From Fidelibacterota bacterium (lineage in GTDB: Bacteria > Fidelibacterota > Fidelibacteria > Fidelibacterales > DSDE01): a stretch of DNA of 7,239 nt. Positions 1 to 6,588 of this stretch are shown here, piece after piece. The translations under genes and the position numbers were made by a program. Every line of letters begins with the position of its first letter. Position 1 is the stretch's first letter. Location: NCBI GenBank assembly GCA_011049095.1, contig DSDE01000056.1, positions 1-7,239 of the forward strand. The letters are read 5' to 3'. The notes beneath the pieces were generated by a model, which searched no databases, was not told the DNA's origin, and saw only the letters and a list, made by a program, of their open reading frames with translations.

Positions 1-42
1 CTCCAAAAATGTGAAATGCTCCAATCTCCCGCTATCCTGCAC
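1..42 (-). CDS. Possible 5' end of next operon gene, perhaps an ECF ATPase (partial)
   Basis: A GTG at 42-40 opens a frame of 14 codons that runs off the window without a stop. An AGGAG at 51-47 overlaps the TGA stop of the upstream S-component gene and lies 4 nt before the GTG, a rather short but usable spacing. The predicted start is MQDSGRLEHFTFLE. The segment LEHFTF resembles the first strand of ABC ATPases (often L-E-x-V-S-F), and an EcfA ATPase directly after an S component would be a natural operon partner. Only 14 residues are visible, so the product is inferred from context; the start and reading frame are themselves only probable. Confidence 0.35.
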   Translation of the reverse strand, partial: MQDSGRLEHFTFLE

Positions 43-50
43 GCTGCTCC

Positions 51-629
51 TCACTTCTGCAGCCCAAATCGAGGAAAAAACCTGGCAATTTGCAGCAAAA
101 GCGGCGGCAATATTAGCGCAAAAGTGGCGGTGTTAACGACCAGATGAGTAGAAACAAAAGGAATGCCGGCCAAAAGCGTGGCGATAGTTTGCTCTGTAGA
201 AAAACCCGATGCCAAAGGAAAAGCCAATGTAGTGAGCAAATCATAGATAAAAGTCAGCAAAAGCCCGTTAAGGGCGGCATAAATTATCAGCAAAAACTTA
301 TGATTCAATAATTTAGAGATCAAGAACCGTGCTGCGGCGCCACTCAATGCAATCAGGGCAAATCCGCAAAGCTGCGCAGCAAAAAGAGGCAAAAAGACTA
401 AGCTGCTGCCAAGGGGATTCATCACCGAAAAAATCGTTTCGCCAATAAGCGCCACAAATAGTCCTCGACCCGCACCCAGCAGTAAGCCCACCAGCCATGC
501 AATCAGCGTAATAAATTCCACATTGGGTATATAAATAAAAAGATAGCCCAACGCCAAAAAAAGCGCCAGTAAAATACCTGTATCAGCAATCCGACTATTA
601 TCTTCCAGAGTTCTGCTAGTCGTCAGCAT
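51..629 (-). CDS. ECF transporter S component (substrate-binding membrane subunit)
   Basis: A 192-aa, strongly hydrophobic protein with about six predicted membrane segments (near residues 17-34, 38-52, 54-70, 77-100, 110-137 and 150-182) and a basic C-terminal tail. Length, helix count and the glycine-rich stretch around residues 36-74 (IPNVEFITLIAWLVGLLLGA, then GETIFSVMNPLG) fit S components of energy-coupling factor transporters, which capture a vitamin or micronutrient and dock on an EcfT/EcfAA' module. The substrate cannot be told from the sequence. The ATG at 629 lies inside the upstream exonuclease gene (14-nt overlap at 616-629). The upstream SD is weak (GGAATA), so translation is probably coupled to that gene. 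Energising subunits are not in the window, unless the edge gene at 1-42 is one. An unrelated six-helix membrane protein is the main alternative. Confidence 0.75.
   Translation of the reverse strand: MLTTSRTLEDNSRIADTGILLALFLALGYLFIYIPNVEFITLIAWLVGLLLGAGRGLFVALIGETIFSVMNPLGSSLVFLPLFAAQLCGFALIALSGAAARFLISKLLNHKFLLIIYAALNGLLLTFIYDLLTTLAFPLASGFSTEQTIATLLAGIPFVSTHLVVNTATFALILPPLLLQIARFFPRFGLQK
296..313. repeat. 18-nt sequence repeated at the far end of the window
   Basis: The 18 nt at 296-313 (ACTTATGATTCAATAATT) recur exactly and in the same orientation at 7133-7150. The first copy lies inside the ECF S-component gene, where it encodes part of KLLNHKF. The second covers the -10 candidate and the left half of the 17-bp palindrome. 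Only the left arm of that palindrome is kept in the gene copy. Confidence 0.6.
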
Positions 630-1575
630 CAGCTATTCCGCGGTATATTGGTATTTTAAAATAATTTCGGGTATTGCTCCACAGGGAATCGCTGCTATCC
701 TCTGCCATCACTTTGTCCATCATATTAAGCCGCGCATCCAGCTCATCAACATAATGCACAAGCACCGCTTCGGGAAAAGCCGGCATCTTCGGGCTCTGAT
801 ACTCATATTTACCCTGATGGCTGAGAATGATATGTTCCAGCCTGAGCCTCAGCTCTATGGGAAAATCCTCAATTTCGCCAATAGCTGAATGCACCAGATG
901 CCAGCCTATGACGATATGCCCAAGAAAATTGCCTTCATTTGTGTAGTGATTATTAGGAAAACCGCTAAGCTCTCCCAGTTTGCCTATATCATGAAGCAAG
1001 ACACCCGCTAGAACAAGGTCTGCATCTAAAGTATAGCTTCTGGCTGCCGGCAACGCCACCTCCATCATCCCGAAAATGTGCTCCAGATATCCACCCAGAT
1101 AAGCGTGATGCAATACGAGACTGGCCGGCCACTTTTTTATTTGTTCGCCATTTTCAATAATCATTTTTTCCAGCAGTTTTTTGAGAAAAGGATTCTCCAC
1201 AGACGCCACCGCATCAGTCACTGCCTGCCACATCGCATCCATATCTTTTTTTGTCCTGGGTATTAATAGCTCCCAGTTGAAGCCCTTTTCACGATGCTCC
1301 TTTTCATTCACAATGAACATTTTCTCCACGATAAGCTGTAGCTGCTCATTGTAGCTGTCCACCTGTGCTAAAACCCCCACGGGAGTGCCAGGTTCCGGCG
1401 CATCAATTTCTGCTGCGTCCCAAATCTTGCCATTTATTCGGCCGCTGGCATCAGAAAAAACAAGATCCAGATAGGGCTTATCATCACGGGTTCGGCGCAC
1501 ACGGGCTTCCTGAACCAATAAATAACTGGCGATTTTCGTTCCTGCTTCATAGCTGCAGATTTGTGATAGCTCCAT
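616..1575 (-). CDS. yhaM: YhaM-like 3'-5' exoribonuclease (OB-fold plus HD domain)
   Basis: A 319-aa protein, close to the usual length of the YhaM/CBF1 family (about 310-320 aa). Residues 12-90 form an OB-fold nucleic-acid-binding domain (pattern YLLVQEARVRRTRDDKPYL, then a D-x-x-G-R-I-N-G-K-I-W-D element at 42-53). Residues 150-290 form an HD phosphohydrolase domain: HH at 156-157, H166, the HD doublet H195-D196 in LLHDIGKLGEL, H220, the LSHQGKYEYQSP segment at 251-262 and the D277/D280 pair. These would bind the divalent metals used to degrade RNA or single-stranded DNA from the 3' end in the cytoplasm. The ATG at 1575 is supported by AAGGAG at 1588-1583, 7 nt upstream. It is the first gene of a minus-strand operon with the ECF S component. 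Family assignment is secure; the substrate in this organism is inferred. Confidence 0.9.
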   Translation of the reverse strand: MELSQICSYEAGTKIASYLLVQEARVRRTRDDKPYLDLVFSDASGRINGKIWDAAEIDAPEPGTPVGVLAQVDSYNEQLQLIVEKMFIVNEKEHREKGFNWELLIPRTKKDMDAMWQAVTDAVASVENPFLKKLLEKMIIENGEQIKKWPASLVLHHAYLGGYLEHIFGMMEVALPAARSYTLDADLVLAGVLLHDIGKLGELSGFPNNHYTNEGNFLGHIVIGWHLVHSAIGEIEDFPIELRLRLEHIILSHQGKYEYQSPKMPAFPEAVLVHYVDELDARLNMMDKVMAEDSSDSLWSNTRNYFKIPIYRGIADADD

Positions 1576-1615
1576 GAATCAGCTCCTTATTTGTTTAAAT
1601 TCCAACATGCGCCGC

Positions 1616-1644
1616 AATATAAGACTTTTTCAAATTTTTTTCAC
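1616..1644 (-). promoter_or_regulatory. Candidate sigma70-type promoter for the exonuclease/ECF operon
   Basis: Reading the minus strand, GTGAAA (1644-1639) and TATATT (1621-1616) are separated by 17 nt and match the -35 and -10 consensus at 4/6 and 5/6 positions. Transcription would begin near 1609, giving a leader of roughly 34 nt that carries the AAGGAG ribosome site. The surroundings are AT-rich, so a chance match is possible. Confidence 0.35.
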
Positions 1645-1710
1645 GGAGAAAATCATTACCAGATATATTCGGTACAAGCAAATTTACCCTTTAAAAAAAC
1701 TTAAATGAAT

Positions 1711-1763
1711 TAAGCGATGGCTTTCCTGCCGGAATCATTTGCCTATCATCACACAATCGCTTA
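1711..1763. repeat. 8-bp inverted repeat in the GH97 promoter region
   Basis: TAAGCGAT at 1711-1718 is the exact reverse complement of ATCGCTTA at 1756-1763. The centres are 45 bp apart, and the right arm overlaps the candidate -10 element of the GH97 promoter. The pair could be operator half-sites for a carbohydrate-responsive regulator, or chance. No regulator gene lies next to it in this window. Confidence 0.3.
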
Positions 1764-1767
1764 TTTT
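1739..1767 (+). promoter_or_regulatory. Candidate promoter for the GH97 gene
   Basis: TTGCCT (1739-1744) and TATTTT (1762-1767) are spaced by 17 nt, each matching the sigma70 consensus at 4/6 positions. The start of transcription would be near 1774, about 33 nt before the ATG. This is the best-placed pair in the intergenic region, but the match is modest. Confidence 0.3.
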
Positions 1768-1806
1768 CTCTTTAATGAAAGATTATTTAGGAATTAAGGA
1801 GTACTC

Positions 1807-3876
1807 ATGAAAAACATGATTATTATGCTCACTGCAGCCGCTTTTCTTTGGAGCTGCGGCAAAAGCAATGTGGTCACCGTCCATTCTCCTGACAAAAATA
1901 TCACCGTCACCATCAGCACAAATGATAGTGGCGCAATTACCTATTTCGTCCAGGCCATCGGGAAGTCTGTCATCCTTCCCTCACAGATTGGCTTTGAGTT
2001 TAAAGAACACGCGCCTTTGAAGGAAAATTTCGAGATCAAAGAAGTGCGCAAACTGCGCTATTCACAGGAATGGGAACAGCCCTGGGGCGAAGATCGTCTG
2101 GTAAAAAATGAATATAATGAAGCAGCCATCACCTTTCTGGAAAAAAGTCCGAACCAGCGGCTGCTGCGAGTGGTCTTTCGGGTTTTTAATGATGGCCTTG
2201 CCTTTCGCAGTGAATTTCCAAAACAACCCAACATGAAAGGGGAGATTACTATTCTGCACGAGCATACAGAGTTTCAGTTGGCTGGTGATCATCAAGTCTG
2301 GTGGCAGCCAGGTGACTGGGATATCTACGAACATCTTTACAATACGACAAAGCTTAGCGAAATCAACGCATTGAAATATCAGAATCATAGCAATCTAGCC
2401 CAAACCTATATCCCGGGAAACGCTGTAAATACACCGGTGACAATGAAAACCGCTGACGGGCTTTACCTCAGTTTTCACGAAGCTAATCTGAGCAATTATG
2501 CCGGCATGACCCTGAAAGTAGATACTAAAAACAACTTACTCACCAGTGATCTGGTAGGCCGGGCAGACGGCGCTAAAGTTACTCGAAAAATTCCCTTTCC
2601 CACACCTTGGCGCACCATTCAGATTGCCAAACGCGCCGGCGACCTTATCGAATCAAAGATGATTCTCAATCTCAATGAACCAAACGTCGTTGGCGATGTG
2701 AGCTGGTTTAAACCCACCAAATATACCGGAATCTGGTGGGATATGCACATCGGGACCAAATCCTGGGATATGGCTTCAGGCAGACACGGCGCCACCACTC
2801 AATATGCTAAGGAAATGATTGATTTCGCCGCCGAAAACAATATCGACGCCGTCCTTGTAGAAGGCTGGAACACCGGCTGGGAACACTGGATCGGCTTTGA
2901 AGACCGAGAAGGCGTTTTTGACTTCATCACCCCCTACCCTGACTACGATTTGGAAAAGGTGGTGGCCTACGGAAAATCCAAAAACGTTGATCTGATTATG
3001 CACCACGAAACATCCGCTGCCCCCCGCACATATGAAGCGCAGCTTGACACCGCTTTCTCCCTGATGAAGCGCCTGGGCATTCACGCCGTGAAAACCGGCT
3101 ATGTGGGAAAAATCATTCCCAAAGGAGAATATCATCACGGCCAGTGGATGGTTAATCACTACCGAAAAGTGACGGAGACCGCCGCCAAATACCAGATTGC
3201 CGTCAATATTCACGAGCCTATTAAAGACACAGGCATTCGCCGCAGCTACCCCAATGAAATCACCCGAGAGGGGCTTCGGGGACAAGAATTTAACGCCTGG
3301 GCCTCCGACGGCGGCAATCCACCGGAGCACCTGCCTATTGTAGCTTTTACACGTATGTTGGCGGGACCCATCGACTACACACCGGGCATCTTTAATATCA
3401 AACTCAAACCCTATAAGCCTGACAATCAGGTAAATACCACGCTTGCACACCAGCTGGCGCTCTACGTCGTCATCTATTCACCGATGCAAATGGTGCCGGA
3501 CCTGCCTAAATATTATCGTGGACATCCTGCCATACAATTCATTCGCGATGTAGCGGTGGACTGGGAAAAAAGCCTTGTCCTCGATGGCGAAATTGGTGAT
3601 TACGTGATGATTGCCCGCCAGGAACGCAATGGCCAGCGCTGGTTTGTCGGCGCCATTACCGATGAGAATGAGCGGGAACTGAAACTCGATTTCTCATTTC
3701 TGCCAAAAGGCGCCGACTATCAGGCAATTTTCTATCTTGATGGACCCGATGCCCACTGGAATCACAATCCCACCAATTATGAGATTAGGGAATATACTGT
3801 CAATTCTTCCACAAAACACACTCTAAAATTGGCCGCCGGAGGCGGAGCGGCTATCTCCCTAATCAAAGCAGAGTAG
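1807..3876 (+). CDS. GH97 family alpha-glucosidase-type glycoside hydrolase, lipoprotein
   Basis: A 689-aa protein of the SusB/GH97 family. Residues 1-17 are a lipoprotein signal (hydrophobic core, then L-W-S-C with C17 as the lipidated residue). Residues 22-295 form the N-terminal beta-sandwich, about 300-585 the (beta/alpha)8 barrel, and the remainder a C-terminal beta domain. E401 (in HHETSA), E470 (in NIHEP), E488 and E494 have mutual spacings of 69, 18 and 6, identical to E439, E508, E526 and E532 of SusB: the base, calcium-ligand and acid positions of the inverting subgroup. KTGYVG at 429-434 has glycine (G431) where retaining GH97 alpha-galactosidases carry an aspartate nucleophile, so an inverting alpha-glucosidase is favoured. 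E225 (SFHEA) is a likely further calcium ligand. After C17 comes G-K-S-N, which lacks the acidic surface-export signal known from Bacteroidota, so a periplasm-facing anchor is more likely. AAGGAG at 1796-1801, 5 nt upstream, supports the ATG. The gene stands alone, with no SusC/SusD neighbour. Confidence 0.93.
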   Translation: MKNMIIMLTAAAFLWSCGKSNVVTVHSPDKNITVTISTNDSGAITYFVQAIGKSVILPSQIGFEFKEHAPLKENFEIKEVRKLRYSQEWEQPWGEDRLVKNEYNEAAITFLEKSPNQRLLRVVFRVFNDGLAFRSEFPKQPNMKGEITILHEHTEFQLAGDHQVWWQPGDWDIYEHLYNTTKLSEINALKYQNHSNLAQTYIPGNAVNTPVTMKTADGLYLSFHEANLSNYAGMTLKVDTKNNLLTSDLVGRADGAKVTRKIPFPTPWRTIQIAKRAGDLIESKMILNLNEPNVVGDVSWFKPTKYTGIWWDMHIGTKSWDMASGRHGATTQYAKEMIDFAAENNIDAVLVEGWNTGWEHWIGFEDREGVFDFITPYPDYDLEKVVAYGKSKNVDLIMHHETSAAPRTYEAQLDTAFSLMKRLGIHAVKTGYVGKIIPKGEYHHGQWMVNHYRKVTETAAKYQIAVNIHEPIKDTGIRRSYPNEITREGLRGQEFNAWASDGGNPPEHLPIVAFTRMLAGPIDYTPGIFNIKLKPYKPDNQVNTTLAHQLALYVVIYSPMQMVPDLPKYYRGHPAIQFIRDVAVDWEKSLVLDGEIGDYVMIARQERNGQRWFVGAITDENERELKLDFSFLPKGADYQAIFYLDGPDAHWNHNPTNYEIREYTVNSSTKHTLKLAAGGGAAISLIKAE

Positions 3877-3998
3877 CCTTAAATGATTGGCATATAAATG
3901 TGAAAAGAGTGAATAATGAACAAGAAGCTCTACGCCTCGAATCATCAAGCCTGATTGTCCTGATACACCGATATGGTCAATTATAATGTAATATTTTC

Positions 3999-4979
3999 TC
4001 AAAGATGCTGAAAATACCACTCAGCCGCTTCGGCAAAACCCTGCCTGGCATCATATTTTGGCTGATAATCCAGCAGGCGTTTTGCCTTCTCGATGCTGGC
4101 CTGAGAATGGGGAATATCACCGGCCCGAACCGGTCCAAAAAGCGGATCGATACCAGCAATTTTTTCATCATATTTTGCCAGATTTTCCCGCAGCGCCTCA
4201 AATAATTGAATCAGATTGGTATTTCCGCCATAGGCAATATTAAAAACCTCGGCAAAACGGCTCGCATCGCTAATCTTTTCAGCCGGTGTAAATAACGCTT
4301 TATCATTGGCTTGAATGACATTTTCGATATAGGTAAAATCTCGGCTGTATGAGCCGTCGCCGTTGATGACCGGTCGCTTATATTCCATCAATTGCTTCAC
4401 CCAGAGGGGAATAACAGCGGCATAAGCGCCATTGGGGTCCTGCCGCCGGCCAAATACATTGAAATAGCGGAGACCGATGCACTGCATTCCATAACTTTTG
4501 GAGAAAACATCGGCGTAGAGCTCATTCACATATTTGGTGATGGCATAAGGCGAAAGAGGCTTGCCAATCTCATCTTCCAGCTTGGGAAGCTTCTGAGAAT
4601 CGCCATAGGTGCTGGAAGAAGCGGCATAGACAAAGCGCTGAATCTCTTCATCTCTGGCAGCCACCAGCATATTGACAAAACCGCCAATATTCACATCATT
4701 GCTAGTAATAGGGTCTTTGATAGAGCGGGGCACCGAGCCAAGCGCCGCCTGATGACTCAGCACATCGCAGCCCTTCACAGCTTCCCGACACGTGGACAGG
4801 TCCCGAATATCACCTTTGAGAAAGCGAAATCGCCGATTTCCAAAATTGTGGGCGATATTATGCTCAAATCCGGTGGCCAGATTATCGAGGCAGACCACCT
4901 CATGGCCCCTTTCTAAAAAATAATCAACGAGATTGGAACCGATAAAGCCGGCGCCACCGGTAATTAATATTTTACTCAT
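3999..4979 (-). CDS. wbpP/tviC-like: UDP-N-acetylglucosamine C4-epimerase (WbpP/TviC type)
   Basis: An extended-type short-chain dehydrogenase/reductase that interconverts UDP-GlcNAc/UDP-GalNAc or their uronic acids in the cytoplasm. Numbering from the alternative GTG at 4985 (328 aa), the N-terminus has the NAD-binding GGAGFIG (10-16). The catalytic set is S124/S125 in AASSSTYGD plus Y147-x3-K151. HQAALGSVPRSI at 78-89 and the run YFNVFGRRQDPNGAYAAVIP at 174-193 are hallmarks of WbpP/TviC. S294, in the pair H293-S294, aligns with WbpP S306, the small gatekeeper residue (tyrosine in GalE) that admits N-acetylated sugars. I prefer the ATG at 4979 (326 aa): it places MSKILITGG as the N-terminus and overlaps by ATGA the stop of a small upstream frame, while neither start has a good SD. 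It lies 106 nt after the dehydrogenase on the same strand, so the two are probably co-transcribed. Together they would make UDP-GalNAcA. Confidence 0.92.
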   Translation of the reverse strand: MSKILITGGAGFIGSNLVDYFLERGHEVVCLDNLATGFEHNIAHNFGNRRFRFLKGDIRDLSTCREAVKGCDVLSHQAALGSVPRSIKDPITSNDVNIGGFVNMLVAARDEEIQRFVYAASSSTYGDSQKLPKLEDEIGKPLSPYAITKYVNELYADVFSKSYGMQCIGLRYFNVFGRRQDPNGAYAAVIPLWVKQLMEYKRPVINGDGSYSRDFTYIENVIQANDKALFTPAEKISDASRFAEVFNIAYGGNTNLIQLFEALRENLAKYDEKIAGIDPLFGPVRAGDIPHSQASIEKAKRLLDYQPKYDARQGFAEAAEWYFQHL

Positions 4980-5059
4980 AGACACCGTTTGAGCTTAAGG
5001 TTGAGCTTAAGGTTGAAAGTGGAAAATTCATTGTTTTGGCTGCTGTAATTTTTAACCAT
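4976..5059 (-). CDS. Possible 27-aa leader ORF overlapping the epimerase start
   Basis: An ATG at 5059 opens 27 codons (MVKNYSSQNNEF, then STFNLKLNLKLKRCL). Its TGA (4978-4976) overlaps the epimerase ATG (4979-4977) as ATGA, the usual arrangement for termination-reinitiation. This could explain how the epimerase is translated without a clear SD. The peptide contains a doubled NLKL from the 12-bp tandem repeat. Its own ribosome site is poor (only purine-rich AAGAAGAGAA 11-20 nt upstream). An open frame of this length is not rare by chance, so this is a suggestion only. Confidence 0.25.
   Translation of the reverse strand: MVKNYSSQNNEFSTFNLKLNLKLKRCL
4991..5016. repeat. 12-bp tandem duplication in the epimerase leader
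   Basis: GAGCTTAAGGTT occurs twice in direct succession (4991-5002 and 5003-5014), followed by a further GA. The copies are exact. A multiple-of-three unit keeps the possible leader frame open. Recent slippage or duplication is the simplest explanation. Confidence 0.8.
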
Positions 5060-5085
5060 TTTGCTATTTCTCTTCTTTTTAATAA

Positions 5086-6405
5086 TCAAAGTCTGCCATC
5101 AACCAGATCCCGGTCGAGGAAACCCTTTACATCGTAAATGACAGCCTTTTCTTTGCTAACTTTGCTAAAATCAAAACCGAAGAATTTATTATGAGCCACG
5201 GCTAAAACCACGGCGTCATACTCACTTGCCGGGCTTTCTAAGAGCTCAAGACCATATTCGTGCTTCACTTCTTCCGGACTGGCCCAAGGATCGTAAACGT
5301 CAACCTGGACACCAAAAGATCGGAGCTCTTTAACTACGTCGATAACCCGGCTGTTGCGGATATCGGGACAGTTTTCTTTAAAGGTAATGCCCAATACCAG
5401 CGTCTTTGAGCCTTTTACTGGCAGGTCTTTATTGATCATCTCTTTCACAACCTGGCTAGCTACATAAGCGCCCATACCGTCATTCATACGCCGTCCTGCC
5501 AGAATTATCTCCGGATGATAGCCCACTTCCTGAGCCTTTTGCGCCAAGTAATAGGGATCAATACCAATACAGTGCCCGCCAACCAAACCCGGCTTAAAGG
5601 GGAGAAAATTCCACTTTGTGCCGGCTGCTTCCAAAACATCATTGGTATCAATACCCATCAGGTTGAAAATTTTTGCCAGCTCATTTACAAAAGCAATATT
5701 GATATCACGTTGAGAATTTTCAATCACTTTGGCCGCTTCCGCCACCTTGATAGAAGGCGCAAGATGGGTGCCGGCTACGATAACTTCCTTGTAAAGTTTA
5801 TCCACCAATTTGCCGACTTCAGGTGTAGAGCCCGAGGTGACTTTCTTTATCTTTGTTACAGTATGCTCTTTATCGCCGGGATTGATCCTTTCAGGAGAAT
5901 AGCCCACATAAAAATCTTCATTAAAAAGCATCCCAGCGCTTTTCTCGATGACCGGAATGCAGTCTTCCTCCGTGGCGCCCGGATAAACCGTGGATTCATA
6001 AATCACGATATCACCTTTTGAAAGCACCTTTCCCACTGCTTCCGAAGCCTTCACCAGCGGTGTCAAATCGGGACGGTTATGCTTATCTGTAGGCGTGGGA
6101 ACCGTTATCACATAAACATTGCTAGCTCGTGTTTCTTCAAGCTTTGTGGTGAGGTAAATCCCAGGATACTCTGGATTGGCTTTATCGTCGCCGGCTTTGA
6201 GCTTCAAAACCGACTGCAGGTTTTCATCATCCACTTCAAGGGTGTCATCGTGGCCCCGGTTGAGATCATCCACCCGTTTCTGATTGATATCATAGCCAAT
6301 CGTGGGAAATTTTTTAGCAAACTCCACCGCTAAAGGAAGCCCCACATAACCCAAACCGACAACACAGATATTGACATCGGAGAGTTTCATAAGTGATTGT
6401 GACAT
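5086..6405 (-). CDS. wbpO/tviB-like: UDP-N-acetyl-hexosamine 6-dehydrogenase (WbpO/TviB type)
   Basis: A 439-aa cytoplasmic nucleotide-sugar dehydrogenase that oxidises C6 of UDP-GlcNAc or UDP-GalNAc to the uronic acid with two NAD+. Residues 10-200 form the NAD-binding Rossmann domain (GLGYVGLP at 17-24). Residues 215-305 form the dimer/central domain, and 330-439 the UDP-binding domain. Catalytic features are visible: YSPERINPGD (169-178, with E172), EAAKVIEN (223-230, with K226 and N230) and GGHCIGIDPYY (276-286, with nucleophile C279 and D283). Wording throughout, including KWNFLPFKPGLVGGHCIG and TFKENCPDIRNSRVIDVVKE, is closest to TviB/WbpO rather than glucose-specific Ugd. The ATG at 6405 is supported by AAGGAAA 5 nt upstream (6417-6411). 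It is followed by the matching epimerase and preceded by an EPS-type regulator, so a role in capsule, O-antigen or exopolysaccharide precursor supply is well supported. Confidence 0.94.
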   Translation of the reverse strand: MSQSLMKLSDVNICVVGLGYVGLPLAVEFAKKFPTIGYDINQKRVDDLNRGHDDTLEVDDENLQSVLKLKAGDDKANPEYPGIYLTTKLEETRASNVYVITVPTPTDKHNRPDLTPLVKASEAVGKVLSKGDIVIYESTVYPGATEEDCIPVIEKSAGMLFNEDFYVGYSPERINPGDKEHTVTKIKKVTSGSTPEVGKLVDKLYKEVIVAGTHLAPSIKVAEAAKVIENSQRDINIAFVNELAKIFNLMGIDTNDVLEAAGTKWNFLPFKPGLVGGHCIGIDPYYLAQKAQEVGYHPEIILAGRRMNDGMGAYVASQVVKEMINKDLPVKGSKTLVLGITFKENCPDIRNSRVIDVVKELRSFGVQVDVYDPWASPEEVKHEYGLELLESPASEYDAVVLAVAHNKFFGFDFSKVSKEKAVIYDVKGFLDRDLVDGRL

Positions 6406-6514
6406 ACTGATTTCCTTCTTACTTCATTCGTTTTTATTCATTAAATCAGAATCTTTCTCCAAAGACCTGCAAAAATCTTTTTACTGCAATTTTTCTTTTC
6501 ATATCAGGCGGAAA

Positions 6515-6541
6515 TTTATAATGATTAATGCCTTAAACCAA
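6515..6541 (-). promoter_or_regulatory. Weak candidate promoter before the dehydrogenase
   Basis: In the 183-nt gap between regulator and dehydrogenase, the minus strand carries TATAAA (6520-6515, 5/6 to the -10) with TTGGTT (6541-6536, 3/6 to the -35) 15 nt upstream. The spacing is short and the -35 poor. If used, it would uncouple the enzyme genes from the regulator transcript and give a leader of about 100 nt. There is no clear intrinsic terminator in this gap, only a 4-bp stem (GCCT/AGGC, 6570-6561) without an adjacent T-tract. Confidence 0.2.
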
Positions 6542-6588
6542 CTATAACTGGCGGCACAAAGCCTGAAGGCAATTTGATTTTTTCAGCG

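Noticed and set aside
2776..3450. Long open frame antisense to the GH97 gene (224 codons, minus strand)
   Set aside because: It lies wholly within a securely identified GH97 barrel region, shows no recognisable domain, and is the kind of antisense frame that codon bias leaves open.
3900..3986. Small GTG-started frame of 28 codons in the convergent spacer
   Set aside because: No ribosome site, no recognisable similarity, and the length is expected by chance.
3980..3987. Perfect TATAAT hexamers on both strands in the convergent spacer
   Set aside because: No acceptable -35 element is found 15-19 nt upstream in either direction, and no gene would be served on either side.
3877..3998. Bidirectional terminator between the GH97 gene and the epimerase
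   Set aside because: Only 4-bp stems (ATCA/TGAT) and an imperfect ATTGTCC/GGTCAAT pairing are seen, without T-tracts. No intrinsic terminator can be supported.
4392..4916. 174-codon plus-strand frame antisense to the epimerase
   Set aside because: It is fully contained in the conserved epimerase gene and its translation matches no family I know.
5515..6021. 168-codon plus-strand frame antisense to the dehydrogenase
   Set aside because: Shadow of the catalytic and central region of a clear nucleotide-sugar dehydrogenase; no SD or homology signal.
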